The notes under the pieces are model-generated. The model was not told the DNA's origin, made no database searches, and saw only the letters and a program-made list of their open reading frames with translations. Below are positions 22,344 to 47,904 of a stretch of 64,000 bases of DNA, one piece after another. The position numbers were made by a program, and so were the translations under genes. Within the stretch, counting starts at the first letter, position 1. Each line of letters starts with the position of its first letter. Source of the DNA: Owenia fusiformis (Eukaryota; Annelida; Polychaeta; Sabellida; Oweniidae); contig CAIIXF020000006.1 in assembly GCA_903813345.2 (NCBI GenBank), positions 23,259,936 through 23,323,935 of the forward strand, in the 5' to 3' direction.

Positions 22344-25300
22344 ATGTCAGAAGAAGTATTCAAAGGTAAGACACTGTTCTGTGAAGGATACACGCAGATT
22401 TAAATGAGATTTCATGTGGTTTGCAGTTGTTGAAAAGACTGGCCGATTTTCATGATTGGGCAAAAATGCCCATTCCAGTCTGGAAACATTCACTGCAATT
22501 TCATAGAAAATATGAAGGAACTCTGATGTTTATAACAATTTCACAGTCTTTAAAGAATGAGCTTTAAAATGATACCAAAATTATAGAAATATACCAACTG
22601 GTTATCGAAATATCACACTTTATAAAACACCTTACACAGACGGATTTGAGTTGTCGATCCACCCCTCGCAAAGTACCAATTTTACTGTGATATTCGTTTC
22701 AGGAAATGTGCCTAATTATTTTATTATTTAATTTCAGCACCTAAGTCTGCTAAAAGGACACATGGAAAATCTAGCTCGACGGTAAGTATCCTTGGTTTTT
22801 CCTGATAAACTCGTAAATGTTGCAATAAACAGAAATTTCAAAATGGCGGATATCGTTTGTTGTCCTAAATAAACACACTGCAAACTCGAAAAATATATGT
22901 TAGAAATTCACAATATTTGAGAATCTTAAGCTTTATGATGCATTTCACATCTCGTACAAATATGATTACAATTGAAATACTATGAGCCTCGAAATCCGTT
23001 TTTGTTTCTCACCATTCTTTCGGGTCAACAAATCAAAATGGCTGACTTCTTTTTTAAATCCAATTTCAGAATCTGTTCAAAAATAGATAATTCACAAAGT
23101 ATTTTTTCATGTGTATTGTGAGGATATTCATCGTTAAGTCCAAAGCAAAAGTAAGATCATTTACAGAGAAATCCATTCATGGACAATGAAGATAGGCACA
23201 CTTTTTTAAAGTGATATTTTTTGTTTTGTTCAATATGGCCACTGCAGCAAAGAAACTGCACAGTGCATATTCACATTGATTTATCTTTTTCATGAAACTT
23301 AGTAATCAAGAAATCACTATGGAGGTCTGTTGAAGTGACATGACCATGAAGAATCAAATCAACAAGTTATTCAATACGCCTATTCAATATTAAAACTATG
23401 TCATCTCATGCAGGTAAAACTTATTTGACTCTCTCGCCATCAATGTCATTCTAAACCGAATGATAAATTTTCATATTTATGATTTCAGTTCTGTCTTAAT
23501 TTTTTGCTGTAAGTAATTGTATATTTATTATGGATTCTAATTTAACGTAAAGAGACATGGTTTTACTCTTTTTATTACCATTAAATTAACAGATCATTTG
23601 TCTTTGTCATACAATTACTTTTCATTTGGTATATACTGGTCGTTTGAATAAATATCATGAAAAGGGATTGTTTTTTGAGTTCAAGATACAATTTTTGTTG
23701 AGGCCTGTTTTCGATAGGAAATAGAGTATCAATGAACTTCTAATATCTGTTATGTTACATTGTTTACCAAGTGTGTATATGTTCAGAAGTATCCATTTGT
23801 TTCTAAAAAGATACAGTCGTTTTACTTAGGTGGAATTCTCAGTTTCCAAACCAAACATAAAAATCTGTAGAATTATCATCTTCAGGGTATCTACAAGTGG
23901 TTGTACTAAACTTGCAGTTGCATTGAAAGTGTGCCGCGAAGTTGTAGACTAACCCAATTTTGTTTGAAGATTTGCCAAATATCCATCTATTGAAAGCCAG
24001 ATAAATATGCTCAATCCGGCATCTTTATAATAGAACACTCTTTATTTAGTTACCTGTCTAAAGAGCATTCTCCTTATAGATTTAAAGTACCAATCAGATT
24101 GCAAGCTGTGACGTAGCTTATGACCTGCCCTTTTAGATCAATAAGTCCTACAAAAGCTAAGTGCTGCAACTGAATACTAAATGCATGGAATATATCTATT
24201 CTACTCTTTACTGGATGTTTTTATTAGTGGAATACTCGTAAAACAAAAGTGGAAATTACATTGAATCTGCAGCCAAGGAAAAACATAAATGTACACAACT
24301 GAAAAAGGATTTGTTTACAAAAGTATATTTAAATAATGAGGAATTTACTATGATCAACAGATTTTTTAAACTTTTTTTCAGTTACTTGCACCTGGTTAAA
24401 TCAGCTGATATCTTTGAGAAATACAGTCACTTTAAGGCGACTATTTTGTATATAAAAGGATCAAATGTATATGTTGAAGCATTTTGTCAGTTTGTATTTT
24501 TCTGCGACAGCCGCCTTACAATTATATATTTTTAGAAGGAGTTAGGCTTTCCATCTTTTTACGGCACCATAAATCTTGTGTTATTATTGTTTTTCATGTT
24601 GAGTCTTATGATAAATTGAGAGCAAACTCACTAGAGGCTACTAAAGAAGGATACTACTGTTTATGTTCAGTAATCTCTCCAAAGTACAGTATTTAGATGT
24701 TTTCATGGAGGAGGTATTCATAAGATTCATTATCATGTCAAGCCAGCCAGTACAAAATTCAGTATTATAGGATCATCTCATTTTGTACACAGATGTCTAT
24801 GAAATTCTGTGGTTTTTATACATTCAGAGCAATTTTTTGAATAATATCCAATATTTTTCTCACTGATTTTCACGATACTTAAACCTGAAAACATTTACAA
24901 ATGTACCGTGCCCTTGAAAAGTGTCTCTCTCATTTTGCCACTTTTCAATGATTTTGCAAAATGCAAACAGTTGGAGTTACAATTTTAAAGCAGGACAAAT
25001 ATCTGTGAACATCTAGTTGATTAATATTTATCTAGCCAAATGTAAATGTCTTAGTAAAACTTAAACCCTGGATGTGTGTCTGCACTTAGTAAACAGGGAC
25101 TTTGCTTCATGATCAGATTTCAAGTAGATCTTTTCAGAATTTCTTATATTCTGAAAATTGATTTTAATTTTTGATAATACAGAATGCACAAAAGGAACAA
25201 TAGACAAAACGATATGGGAGATACAAATTAGAAAGAAATGAAGTTTACTGAATTACATTCATCATACTGTATTTTAATTAGTATGTGAAGAAATCATAAA

Positions 25301-28300
25301 TGGTTAAAGTTAAGGGGAGGGAAGGCTACCTGCTAGTAGCTTATATGAGATGCAGTTGATTTATGTTGCTGTACTATCTCAGTTGAACCATATGTTACCT
25401 TCCTTCACTTTATCAAGTAAGCATAGTCTTGCTGCAAGTCTCTGATAAACTTCCCTCAACTTGTCTCAATCCTTTTGATATATGTGTAAGAGGTGTGGTA
25501 TATGAGGGGGTGGAGTATATATAAGGCTTTGTTCAAGTTGATAAAAGAAGTCCAAGATAATTTCACATGTATGTGTATATAATTTTTTATTCTATTTCAA
25601 TTTTATAATCTGTGATGACTTTTTAGTTATTTGAAATAGTTTTCTACTCACTGTTGTACTGTTGGAATTTTTAGGACCTAATATTTTTAGTCAATCATTC
25701 TCAAACTCAATTTATTGCAAGAAAATAGAAATAGACATGCAATTTTCTATGTCAGAAATTTAGCATAATTTTATTGCTTGATGAACCAATTCAATGAATA
25801 ATTGACTCTTAAATAAAACACAATCAGGATCCTGGAGAATAAAATTGTCTATAAACTTCATATGATTTGACAATTCTTATTAAACCAGGGGTTTCATTAG
25901 CAGCAGACAACAGACGATATTCGTTGGTTGTTTTCAGAAAAGCACCTGTTTTTAAGGACTTCTCAATCTTTCCATGTTAAATTCATGATTTCCATTTATT
26001 TTGGCTGTTGTTTTCATTTATTTAGCTTGTTTTGAGAAATTCTAGTGAAACCCCTGTAAACTGTACTTTTTTTAGTCCAGAATGACATGTCTAGTCATCT
26101 ACCTTCCTAAAATGCTTATGTGCATTATGAACAAAGATGTAGAAATAAAGTAACATAATTAATATACCTAGTTGTTAGCAATCATGCAATGATCAGTTCT
26201 CTCTTTTATTCATAGAAGTTTTCAATGTAAAGTATGCATGTTTATAAATTATAAATGAATGTGTATTTTCTCTAATAACAGCTGGTTTATTCTGTATTAT
26301 GGTATTGATTTCATAAAATAAATATATAGCCATTTCATGTGATACAATTGAAAGTAGATCAGGTCTTTTAGTCACAGATATGAATTAGAATAGGCCTATG
26401 AATAGGGATTGGAGTCTGCAAAACATGCCTTTTAGGTAAATCATTTTTATTTTGCTTTAAAAAGGAATGGAAGTTTTATTAGTTATTTATTGAATAAATT
26501 GTTCAGAATAACAGGATTGAAAATAGTAAATAAAATATAGTATAGAACTTCTGTTCAGGATGACTTAAAGGTAAACTTTATCTACTACCTAACAGTATCC
26601 TCCCATCATACATTATAATTTTGATTCAGTTAATAATTGTTAAAAATGCACACATAATAAGGAACCTAGATCAAGACCGAAATGTTGCAAAATTTAAAAA
26701 ATAAGAAAATAAACGAGTCCTTGGTGTTTGTTGTGAAACAATCTTGGCTTAATTATTGCGAAACTTAAGATTTCAGACATGCAGATGATTATGATTTATG
26801 ACATATCTGTACTTAGGAAATATGAATTTGCATTTACTGTATACCTGTATAATATGCATCACTAATTTTCACTTAAAAATCAATATTAGCCCAGTAAATC
26901 ATTTTGTCTCTGTTTTACAATAGTACTAGCACATAACTTATATGGAAAATTGATACTGTGGTTTGATACTACTTGGATGGTTGTTTGCATCATGCCGTAA
27001 ATATTAAATATTTACCATATCTATATATCTAATCAGTCAAAAAAATCAACATCCATCTGCCATTCAAAAAATAAAGTATTTTTCTTATATTTCCAGCCAT
27101 GGTCTCCGGGAGGAAAACGGCGCCGGACTAAAGATGATTTCTACAGTTTCTGTAGCATTGTGTTAGCGTATACCCAGTATGAGGCTATGAGAGCAGAGGT
27201 AAGAATCGACATGACAAACCACAAAGGTCAACCATCAAAATATTAGATCATTTCAGAGGTGTATTAACCATTGGAAAGATGAAAATGATTAAACCTTTGA
27301 ATATTTTGTGCCTGCTGTAAATATAAAGGCTAAAGGTGTCCTTTTCCAATGTAACTTATACTTCAGTTTTTTAACATAGTTAAATGGAAAATCATACCAA
27401 TGTATTAAATCATTTATTTTGTAAAATAGCATGGTACAAAATGCAACTATAAATCAATAAAACCAATTTTACTGACACAATGTTTCTGTCAGTTTGCAAA
27501 TGTCTTGCTTGCTGAAAGATTTTATGGTGATTACAAAAAAAGATGCTGCAGGATATGATATGTAAAGAAATATATTGTTCGTATTGTGTGATGAATGAAT
27601 ACTTCATTGGATGCTACAAGGTTTTTATTATGATTAATCTGAATACTTTGGTATTGATTATATTAACAAGGAAAATGAGGATGTAGATATTTCACAGGGG
27701 TCACTGACTGACATATAAACGTTCAATAATCACACGGTAAATTGCAAAGAGGAAAGGTGTAATGTATATCTTTTGTCATCTTCTACTCCAGCAGGACCAG
27801 CACATAGAAAGGGGGATCTTCAAGTTAGGAGCAATCTAAAATCATTAGATAACCTTTAAAAAATGTTACATTTTACAAATCCAGGAATTTATATTTATAT
27901 ACCATATTACATATTCAACATGTTTTTGTAGGATATCCGAGCCAAGAACAATAGCAGTCCCCTAGACAGTAGTGGTAGTACCATAGAGAGCTTGTCATCT
28001 GACTCAAATGCAAGTTCAACAAGCTCCTACAGTCCAAGGGACGAACTCAGGGGGAACGAGGAGATGAGAGGAGGTAATATATAAACATTTTCTTATATTG
28101 TAGCTGTTTAAGATTATTCGTTCAAAGTCAAGTTTACAAACCATCAGTACAAATTGACGAAATTAAATTTTGCCCATTAACTGGTAGATAAACCCAAAGT
28201 AAAAAATGAATATTCCAACTGGTGCAATACAACGTTTGAGATCTCAACTGGGTGCAAAGGGGATTTTCAACTTGGTGCATTATCATTTTCAACTGGGTGC

Positions 28301-29413
28301 TGGGTATCGGGGCTGGAAAGCATATATCACTGATGTTTTATAAGTAGAAATGAAGTTGATACATTGTTTAATATGTTCCACAAATATTTCTTGACAAACA
28401 TTCAGATCCGTGTGCTATTGTTACACAAAGGGAAAATCATTTTGTGGGTTGTATTATACTGGAAAAATGTCAAAGTAGAGCTGTGTCTAAATGTAATATG
28501 TGGAGGCGGTGCACTGTGCATCTTATATAAGGAATCCTGATAGTCACGTGAAGTAATTTCCTGACGGGGGTGGTTGTTGATTCCTTTCAACGCATGAGCT
28601 AAAAAGCTCAGTTTTCATTTCCTGTTTTTGCTCACAATGTTTAGCCTATGAAATCACCTACTAGTTATGAATCTCTTGTATCTAATCCTTTAAAGTATCA
28701 CGTCAATGTCTAGAATTTCATGGTTTTGCTGCCAACAAAGTTCTTAATAGACAGCACAGATTGATTAAGATGAAGAATCTTGTTCTAGTTGTCAGTGAAA
28801 TTAAATGAAAAGATACAACTATCTGTAAATGAATGCTTATTAATATGAGCACTTTTTGCTCCCATCTTCCATGGAAATAAGTCAAAATGTAGAATAAAAT
28901 GTCCATGTTGGAATATTACTCAAAGATTTATTTATGTGTATAGTGCATCATATGTCAGATTTTATGGTCCGTATTCCATATTAAGTGATCCTGTCAGCAA
29001 CGTTCATTTTGTTGGGATTGAGGTAGGGGATCAATGTTGATTTGTATAATGGTGGAACCTTTTATGTCACCTGAAATTCAAATGGATGTCAAACTAACCT
29101 TTTCACAATTTGCTATATGGGAGAAAAGGAATTGTAAACCCTAACAAAATTACAAAGTCATAATTTTTTTTTTGATATTTCAGGGGTAGAAGACGGTGAA
29201 CAGGACCTTATTACTTGCTTCTGTATGAAGCCGTATGGTGGTCGACCAATGATAGAATGCGATGAATGTGAGATGTGGATACATTTGTCATGCGCCAAAA
29301 TTCGCAAAAACAATATTCCTGACACTTATATTTGCCAATCGTGTAGGGACTCCAAAACATTGAGCAGGAAGTCAAATCGACAACGGACTGAAAATAAGCG
29401 AATAAGTACGTAG
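22344..29413 (+). CDS. PHD finger protein, PHF13/PHF23 family
   Basis: Five coding exons, 22344-22365, 22738-22781, 27097-27198, 27932-28073 and 29184-29413, with consistent phases, giving 179 residues. Near residues 30-50 is the family's [19 protein letters not shown] block. Residues 57-103 are Ser-rich and disordered. A C-terminal PHD finger has Zn ligands C115, C117, C129, C132, H137, C140, C154 and C157, and ends in a basic tail. In PHF13/PHF23 this PHD reads H3K4me3; the aromatic residues F116 and W135 are present. The protein is much shorter than the vertebrate homologues (about 300-400 residues) because the middle region is reduced, so skipped exons in the 4.3 kb intron 2 cannot be excluded. 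Nuclear chromatin reader is the expected role. Confidence 0.9.
22782..27096 (+). other. Intron 2 of the PHF13/23-like gene
   Basis: 4.3 kb of AT-rich sequence in which I found no further exon, RNA gene or clear repeat. It is the longest transposon-poor stretch in the window. Confidence 0.5.
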
Positions 29414-29723
29414 CTGTCACTGGAATATATACTCGAGGCCATAGTATGATGTACAGTGTACGCCTTGTTGCCGAGTGAGTGTACGTAATGATAAGTTGAA
29501 TGCTATGATACGGTGTACACTGTGTGTATAGTTGTAAATATGTACATAGTCTACAAAGACTGATCTTCGCTGGCAGAAGGGTATAGTTAGTGATGACACA
29601 GTTGATTGTAGAAATTCAAGAGTTTGCCCTCTTGTAAAGGTTCACATACCATATAAGGTATCCATCACCATATATGGTAAGCCTGTTGGTTATTACTGGT
29701 TAGGAGTTCAATTATTACTTAAG

Positions 29724-29729
29724 AATAAA
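29724..29729 (+). terminator. Possible polyadenylation signal of PHF13/23-like gene
   Basis: AATAAA about 310 nt after the stop codon. The 3' UTR could be longer, as no other gene appears until the METTL1 3' end. Confidence 0.4.
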
Positions 29730-32242
29730 GAGCCAGACGTTCTTCATATGCACACCCTGTGGCAAAATTTTCATATATTTATATGCATTTCACATAAAAC
29801 TCGAAAAAAGAAAGTTCTTCTTGAAAATGTTTAGTTCATTGGTACATTCAATGTCAACAATAGTCTAGATGACCAAAACATGTTCATGGGAAAGATCTTT
29901 AATATTTAACGATGTGCCACATGACTATCCTTGTAGATCTTGTGAAAATTAGGATGACAGTCACCTCTTAACAAGATGGCTTGTAACCCAATCTTTAGTG
30001 TCTTTGTTTTACCTCTTAATGTTGGTATCTGTTGCTCACTTCACAGATAACAACATCAGTCGTTTAAGATCTCACTTGTTGCATTTAAAGATATCTTGTA
30101 GATACCAGTGTATGGATTTTAGTGCCTGTGTAAAATGAATACTGTATAACTGTTCATCTTTTTGTTGCCAAAATCATGACAAGATAAAGATCATGTTATT
30201 TAGTGTCCAAACATGACAAGCAAAAGCAACTTAAATGGAGTAGATTATCCAAATGAGATTCGATTTGTTGCATTTTTGCATAACTAACGTGAGTCTGTAG
30301 AAACATTGTTCTTGCAAAATTCATATCTTAATTTGAGCCTTAGATCTTGCATTTTATATAGAGGTTTTGGAAGTGTTACGGTATTCAGCATAACTAAAAT
30401 TGGTGTGGAAAAATTGACTTTTCTATTTGTTTTTTCACAGACAAAATTACCAAGTTTGAAAAATGAAGTCTAAAATTGACTCGCATATGTATCCAGTAGA
30501 AGTGAAATCACACTTGATATACATCATTTGAAGTGACTTAATGGTGACCATAGCATCTAAGTTTGTGTAAGTGTGAAATATGAAATGCCAGTTTAGTTGT
30601 AAATATAATTTTGATTCCCGTCATCACCCAAACTGGCCAAAGCAATTTCAAGTTCTTTATTTAAAGGGTGTGCTAAAAAGCACAACATCATTGTCAATGT
30701 TTTAAAAAACAGCAATATTATTATTGAAACAATATTATGAACTGTATAAACAAGAATTGGCAGGTTGCCACAGAACTGTAATTTATTATTTTAATTTTTA
30801 GTTACTCAATTTATATTTATTTCAAGTAAGTACATGGAAATATGTATGCTAAAGTTAAGACTTTGGGGAAATACCAGTTCAAGAAATCAAGAATTTAGAG
30901 CTGTGTGGTGTATTTTTTGTTTGTTTGTTTTATGTCAGTTCAGATGTATAAGTGTCATAACAATCCAAGAAAACAATACTATTTATTTAACATAACTATA
31001 TATTCAACACCATATGCATCTAATTTATGCACAGATGTAGAGAGATAATCTTGAAGTTATTTTAAGAATAATGAAATGAACAAGGGAGATATCTTGTATT
31101 ATTATTTTAATATAAGACATATTGACTGAAACTTGGAACTTACATTAGTATATTCTTGTATTGGTGCTTCCCCCAAGTTTAGGGCCAGTGCATATGTATT
31201 ATATGCGAAACTGAATTTCTTGGTCGTATCTTGTGTTTTATGTCTGTCTATATGTTTATAATTGGGGACGATTACTGACTTATGAAGTCAACAACTAGAC
31301 TCTCAAATAACAGTCATAATTCTTAATGCCAAAACAGAGTAGTTTTACTAGCTAGACGTTTCTTCTTAAGTGAGGGGTTTCGCCTTTGTTGGAGATATTT
31401 CTCATTTAAGAAAGGCCTTTCTCTTCTGAGAGAGGTCTCTCCTTTGATGAAACAAGTATAGAGAAAGAATATGAAGCTAAATGTATTATGATAGTCATAT
31501 CATATGTGTTAGATTCAGTTGAACATCTCATTTGTGATCTCAAATGTAACAAGATGTCCCTTTGAAAGATAGCATGGTGGTTGTGTCCATCTTCATAGAT
31601 TGGGGAAGGGAGGCTTAATTTTGGGTGGCTAGATTGGAAAGAGGCAAGATTGGGAGAGGCTAGATTGGGAGAAAGGGCTAAATGGCTAGCTGGTATAGAG
31701 ACTTAATCAAATAATGTTTACTTATTAAGGGTTTGGTAGGGAAATGGATACTTAATGCGGCATCACTGTATATTAGATTTGGAATTTGAGATTTTTAGCA
31801 AGGCTAAACCCCACAAGCTGACAAGGGACATCATAAGTAATATTGAATACCATGGTGTTCTTGACATAAGCGAAGATATTTTAGTACCAAGTATTTGTAC
31901 CTATAAGTGGAATTGCATTAACTTGCAAAAGTATGATATTCAATATTCATATTAATCTGAAAGATATGCCAGGTTGCAGATTAAATGTTTTCCCTCATAA
32001 GGTATTCTTGTACATTTTGTAAATAATATGTTTATCAGTAATTGCACAAAGTTGAATAATTACTGTGTTCCTGTTGATGTTCATGTTCTTCATAGATACG
32101 ATCATGTTCCTTCAATTTGATAAAATCATAATGCATTTAAAGAATCTTTCGATGTGTGCCTTTGTTGGTTTCCCTCAAACGAGTGTATTAGAGTCTGATA
32201 GTGGTTTAAACAAAATTACTTCATAAAATTAACTTGAATTAC
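29730..32242. other. Gene-free region downstream of PHF13/23-like gene
   Basis: AT-rich. A few short repeats only, such as GGCTAGATTGGGAGA-like units near 31627-31680. No coding similarity seen. Confidence 0.4.
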
Positions 32243-32661
32243 TCAGATGCGAGTAGGTAGTTACCAGTTTCGCCACCAGGTGGCTGATTTGGGGAATTAA
32301 CATGGCAGGGTATTACAAAATTCCCTTAAACTTGAATATGCATCAGTTTTAGTGGTTCGCTTTTCATATTACCCTTATGTATCTGATAGTTAAACAAATT
32401 AATATATGTCCAGTAAAAGAAAATGTTATCTGCTTAACACAAGAAAAGATTTCACTTTTTGTGGTTTTACAACATGGGGTCTATGGGGAATCTCCTCGAC
32501 CTAGAAGTCACATTTTCAAAGAAAATTAAATTTTCAAAGTTGATAAACTCTTTTAAAAACCACATTTCTAAATGTACTTTTACATGTAGATTCCAAATAC
32601 GACATCAGTTTGACTGAATTTTTGATGACGTAAATCAAGATTATTTCTACTCGCATCTGGG
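32243..32661. mobile_element. TIR element with CAGATGCGAGTAG ends
   Basis: CAGATGCGAGTAG (near 32244) and CTACTCGCATCTG (near 32649) are perfect inverted ends of a 418 bp non-coding segment. No target duplication verified. It contains the motif CCACCAGGTGGC at 32273-32284. Confidence 0.5.
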
Positions 32662-33184
32662 ATATTGGTGTGTCCAGTTTTTTGTTGTTTTTTTTAATTT
32701 TGAAATTTATTCATCATTTAAACAGAACTAATTTGGATCTCTGCATCAAAGTTAACTTTATAGTAAGTAACTGTATTTATCCCATACTTGGACGTGTTAC
32801 GGGTACATAAAGCTGGTTTGTAAAAACTTATATTTTCATCAGCGGGCAGATATAGCTTTACGTCCCGCTCCGAGCGGGCAGATATAGTATATCCGCCCGC
32901 TACGTCATAATCGGCGCTCGCATATTTGTTCATAATTTGTAACGTTCACGTAATGACTGTAAACTACAATGGAGAAAACACAGACAATCGGGATCTGTTT
33001 GATGGTTTAAAAAAGGGAAAGAGCATCCACTTAATCAATCAAAAATTCGAGAAAATAAATGTGGGAATATTTGAGAGAACAGGAAAATCCGCCGACGGCC
33101 AAGAAAACAAAACTGGACATGAATATTCTAAAATATTTCCACGATTGAACAATGTGAACCAGATGACCAAGATTGGTATGGGAT

Positions 33185-33340
33185 AAACATATTATCCTAT
33201 AGTCGGTTCAGGATATTGGGATTATCCCTTGGCCAATATAATATATTTTCCCTCGGGACCTGCGGCCCTCGGGCAAATATATTATATTTTCCTCGGGATA
33301 ATCCCAATATCCTGAACCTCATATAGGATAATCTCTATAT
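33185..33340. repeat. Foldback MITE with CCTCGGG core
   Basis: ATTATCCTATAGTCGGTTCAGG and GGATATTGGGATTATCC are mirrored by GGATAATCCCAATATCC and CTGAACCTCATATAGGATAAT. Centre CCCTCGGGACC...GCCCTCGGGC. The 350 bp to its left (32830-33184) has CGGGC-rich hairpins and an ORF without recognisable domain. Confidence 0.75.
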
Positions 33341-33938
33341 ATTTCTTACATTTCTTCATGGAATAAAAGCATATATCAAAGAAAAACATTTTCAATTTAT
33401 TCTTCAAGATCACCCATCTTTATGATATAAGGTTATATTTTCAGGTTATATATTATATGTACAGGTTACGGTATGTTATCTCAGATTGTTGTATTTAATA
33501 CAAAAGATCAGGGTGAAAAGTACCAGATTAATGTTATTCATTCTTGATTCACTGGGAAATTACTTTTTGTTTCATACTGTAGTTAGCCCAGAACATTTTG
33601 TATGTGATGTCTTTAATTTGTATTTTTATGACAACGTTCTTTTCGTCAGATTTCAGAAATCTGCGAAAAGTTAATCATGCAAAATGTTCAAGGTAATATG
33701 GGGCCATTGCAAAAAATCAATGTACATTAATGAACTGTACATACTGATAGACTTGAACAACCACCCTCTTGATTTGGAACTCATTAATGAGCGTTGAAAT
33801 AGATGCAGATTGATACAATTTGGCATATCTGTACTAATATTTTCTACGGGCTCCTTATCAATTAAAGCAAAGTTTTGCTGTTTGTATGATTTTTGCATTG
33901 GTCCCAAAGTATTTCTAGCATATCAAGAATGAAAGATA

Positions 33939-34011
33939 CAGAGTGACCCAAAAACCAGAACTCTAACCTCAATTCATAGATTTATGGGTTTTGTTTTTTG
34001 GGGTCACCCTG
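33939..34011. mobile_element. 73 bp mariner-type MITE
   Basis: TA-flanked, begins CAGAGTGACCCAAAAA and ends TTTTTTGGGGTCACCCTG. The short length, TA duplication and CAGxGTGxCC end are typical of Tc1/mariner-derived MITEs. Confidence 0.7.
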
Positions 34012-34538
34012 TACATATACTCATCTAAGAACCACTGTCATTGTGACTGAAGCAGGACCAGATTTTCTACAGTGAAGATTGCTATTATGTCTTACACTGA
34101 GAGTGTACATTTTGTAAAATAAGAAAAAGTGAAATACATTTACAAAATATATAAAATATAAGATTTCTTGTGTTTTATTGCTGATGTTGCATGATGGAAT
34201 GATACAGAAGTTGATGGCAGAGCACATCATAAGAGAAATATCATTGATACTGTATTTTATGAGATAATTGAGCTCATTTTTACTGAAGATTTCCTTTTAA
34301 ATGGTTTACCACAGTCCTGTAATCTATTCATCCAGCTCCACATATGAAGAGGTCGTCTCATTTAAATTCTACATGTATCCATTTCGAATGCTTAGACAAA
34401 CTGGCAAACCTGATGAATATATTTTTGCACCTAATAAAATTATTTATGGAAAGAGTATATTGGTAACACGAGATGACATCAGGATTCTATACTACAACAT
34501 GAATGTTCAAAGCATGGTTAGGGGAGGCATCAAAAGTT

Positions 34539-34912
34539 CAATGTCTGATAGGAAACTAAATAAATCTAGTTTTGAGTTAGACACCCCCTCCCCCTCAAAA
34601 CTAAATACAATGAAAGTTGATCGCGGACTTCTCACATGTTTTAGCGACTCAATTTGGACTTTCATGGGGGCAGTACTATAACTTATTATGATTCTTAAAA
34701 CATGTGCCAACAACAGTAGGCATAATATTCCATGTTGCATGCATCTTGATGAAGAAGGCATCTGGTAAAAAGTCTTTATTTTTAAACCATTCCAAGGCAT
34801 TTTGGGTCGAAATTGCAAAAAAATTAAATGTTGAAATTTGTCGGATAGCAAACTGAAATAGCTTTGACCCCCTCCCCCAAACTAGATTTATTTAGTTTTC
34901 TATCAGACATTG
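34539..34912. mobile_element. 374 bp TIR element
   Basis: Ends CAATGTCTGATAGGAAACT and AGTTTTCTATCAGACATTG are inverted, with TIRs extending about 34 bp to AATAAATCTAGTTT. Inner CCCCCTCCCCC blocks also mirror. It lies 250 bp past the METTL1 stop, and its minus-strand AATAAA (34778-34773) could serve METTL1. Confidence 0.7.
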
Positions 34913-35162
34913 ATCCTTGGTATGCTGGTATCCTGCCATGACCATGTAGCAAAATAATCCAATATCTAACTTGTCTGGCTCATCCAGGGAAACCTGACCA
35001 ATCACATAACATCCAAATCTGAGATCATTTTCACTAAATAAAAGTTATTTCACCTAGATTTTCACCCTGGCTAGTGATCACAATCTGGTCTGGCTACCTC
35101 TGATCACTCCAGCAATTATGTCATGTCCTGTTATCCTGAAAGTTAACTTCCGACTCCCAGTG

Positions 35163-46263
<11,101 letters not shown>

Positions 46264-46278
46264 GTTTTTCTTCAAGGC

Positions 46279-47895
46279 GGGTGTTACTAAATAACACCTA
46301 GGTGTCCCCTTGGGCACCTGGATTTCTAATTTCATTTTAAACCACGTACACATTTTAAATATAGTATTATTTCCTTTGTCATATTAACTTGACATTTAAT
46401 AGGCTTGAAATAATAATTTGTAGTCGAGAATATTGCAAAGAAGATTCGAAAATAAAATGTTAAAAGTTTTACTGTTAGAAAAATGGGCACCTGGAATTTT
46501 GCTCATGTATGGTCATTTATTTCAACCGTGTAGTACTGGTAATAAAACACTGTTTATATGCTAAAGTGTGCATTTACATTTGAAATATATACATTGGTCT
46601 TACTTAAGGCGACGCTATATTAAATAAAAAGTACAAAAAATGACTGCCATATTTTTTTGATAAAGACACATGTTTTTAAAATCTGTTTACCTTGTATATG
46701 AATTGTGTGTCTTGACTAATGAAACATGTCAAAGTTAACATCACACATAAACGCATTTTTCCAAACTATGAATTGGAGGTGCATGGATCCCCAAAGCTAG
46801 CATGAAGAGTGCGAAGTGAGGCTAATTTTTGAAAGTTTCAAGGAGTAGCCTTGCAACAGTCACACATTTGCAAGAGTCTAAAATTTCCACAAATCATCTT
46901 ACCTTTCCCAGGAACAACGAAGGAGCATGAAAATGTGCACTTCTTGCATTGTTAGAGTATAATAAAGCTCAAACCATTGTAAATTCTAAATATTTCATGT
47001 CCACATTTTGTTTGCCGGAACTACTTCTAGACTTCCTGATTAATCCTCATAAAAGTTTTGTGACTACACCAAGTGGCATGGATTATCACTTGTATGTTTT
47101 ATCTATTACAGTGTAATTATCATGATAGATACATGATAGAGGCTTTATGAATGATAAACAATGGAAACATGAATGAAAATAACTCTGGACTAAAAAATAG
47201 TTCCAGGAAACAAAATGGTGGACATGAAATATTTAGAATTCACAATGGTTTGAGCTTTATTATACTCTAACAAGGCAAGAAGTACACATTTTCGTGCTCC
47301 TTCGTTGTTCCCTGGTAAGGTAAGACTATATCTGGAAATTTTGAATTCTTGCAAATATGTGTCTGTTGCAAGGCTACTCCTTGAAACTTTCAAAAAATAG
47401 CCTCACTTCGCACTCTTCATGCTAGCTTTTGGGAGCCATACACCTCCAATTCATAGTTATGAAAAATGCGTTTAAATGTGAGGTTTTCTTTTATGTGTCT
47501 CTTTAGTCAGGAAATACATTCACATACAAGGAAAACAGTATACAAAATCTTCTGACTTTATCAAAAAAATATGGCTCCCATGTTTTTGTACTTTTGATTA
47601 ACTTAAATGTCACCTTAAGTTGCTAAAATAGTGTATTTGTAGCGTTTCATAGTGAGCAAATTATGAAATATTATCCTAACAAATGACTTTTCGACATCGA
47701 TCAAAATTTTTTAAGAAATTAAAAATATCATAACCAAACAGAAATATTTACACAAGCTCCATGAAAATACTTTATTTTGTACCATATTAACACTTGGAAA
47801 AATGTTAGTTTAAAATAAAGTAGTAAAATATGCCAATAAGGCATTTCAATGGGGACACCTAGGTGTGGGACACCTAGGTGGTATTTAGTACAACC
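46279..47895. mobile_element. 1.6 kb foldback transposon with 9 bp target duplication (MULE-like)
   Basis: Flanked on both sides by CTTCAAGGC (46270-46278, 47896-47904), a perfect 9 bp direct repeat. Terminal inverted repeats GGGTGTTACTAAATAACACC and GGTGGTATTTAGTACAACC, followed by ACCTAGGTGTCCC. Nearly the whole element is palindromic: arms about 780 bp, mirrored blocks include GCAAGAAGTACACATTTTCG, GGTTTGAGCTTTATTATAC and GGAGTAGCCTTGCAACAG, and a spacer near 47030-47180. Nine-bp target duplications are the Mutator-superfamily hallmark; no transposase is present, so the class is inferred. Confidence 0.85.
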
Positions 47896-47904
47896 CTTCA
47901 AGGC

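Noticed and set aside
32926-33186. 86-codon plus-strand ORF next to a GC-rich hairpin, as a new gene
   Set aside because: Ends at a foldback MITE and shows no known domain or partner exon.
34301-34681. 126-codon plus-strand ORF
   Set aside because: Overlaps a TIR element and an equally long antisense ORF, with no recognisable protein.
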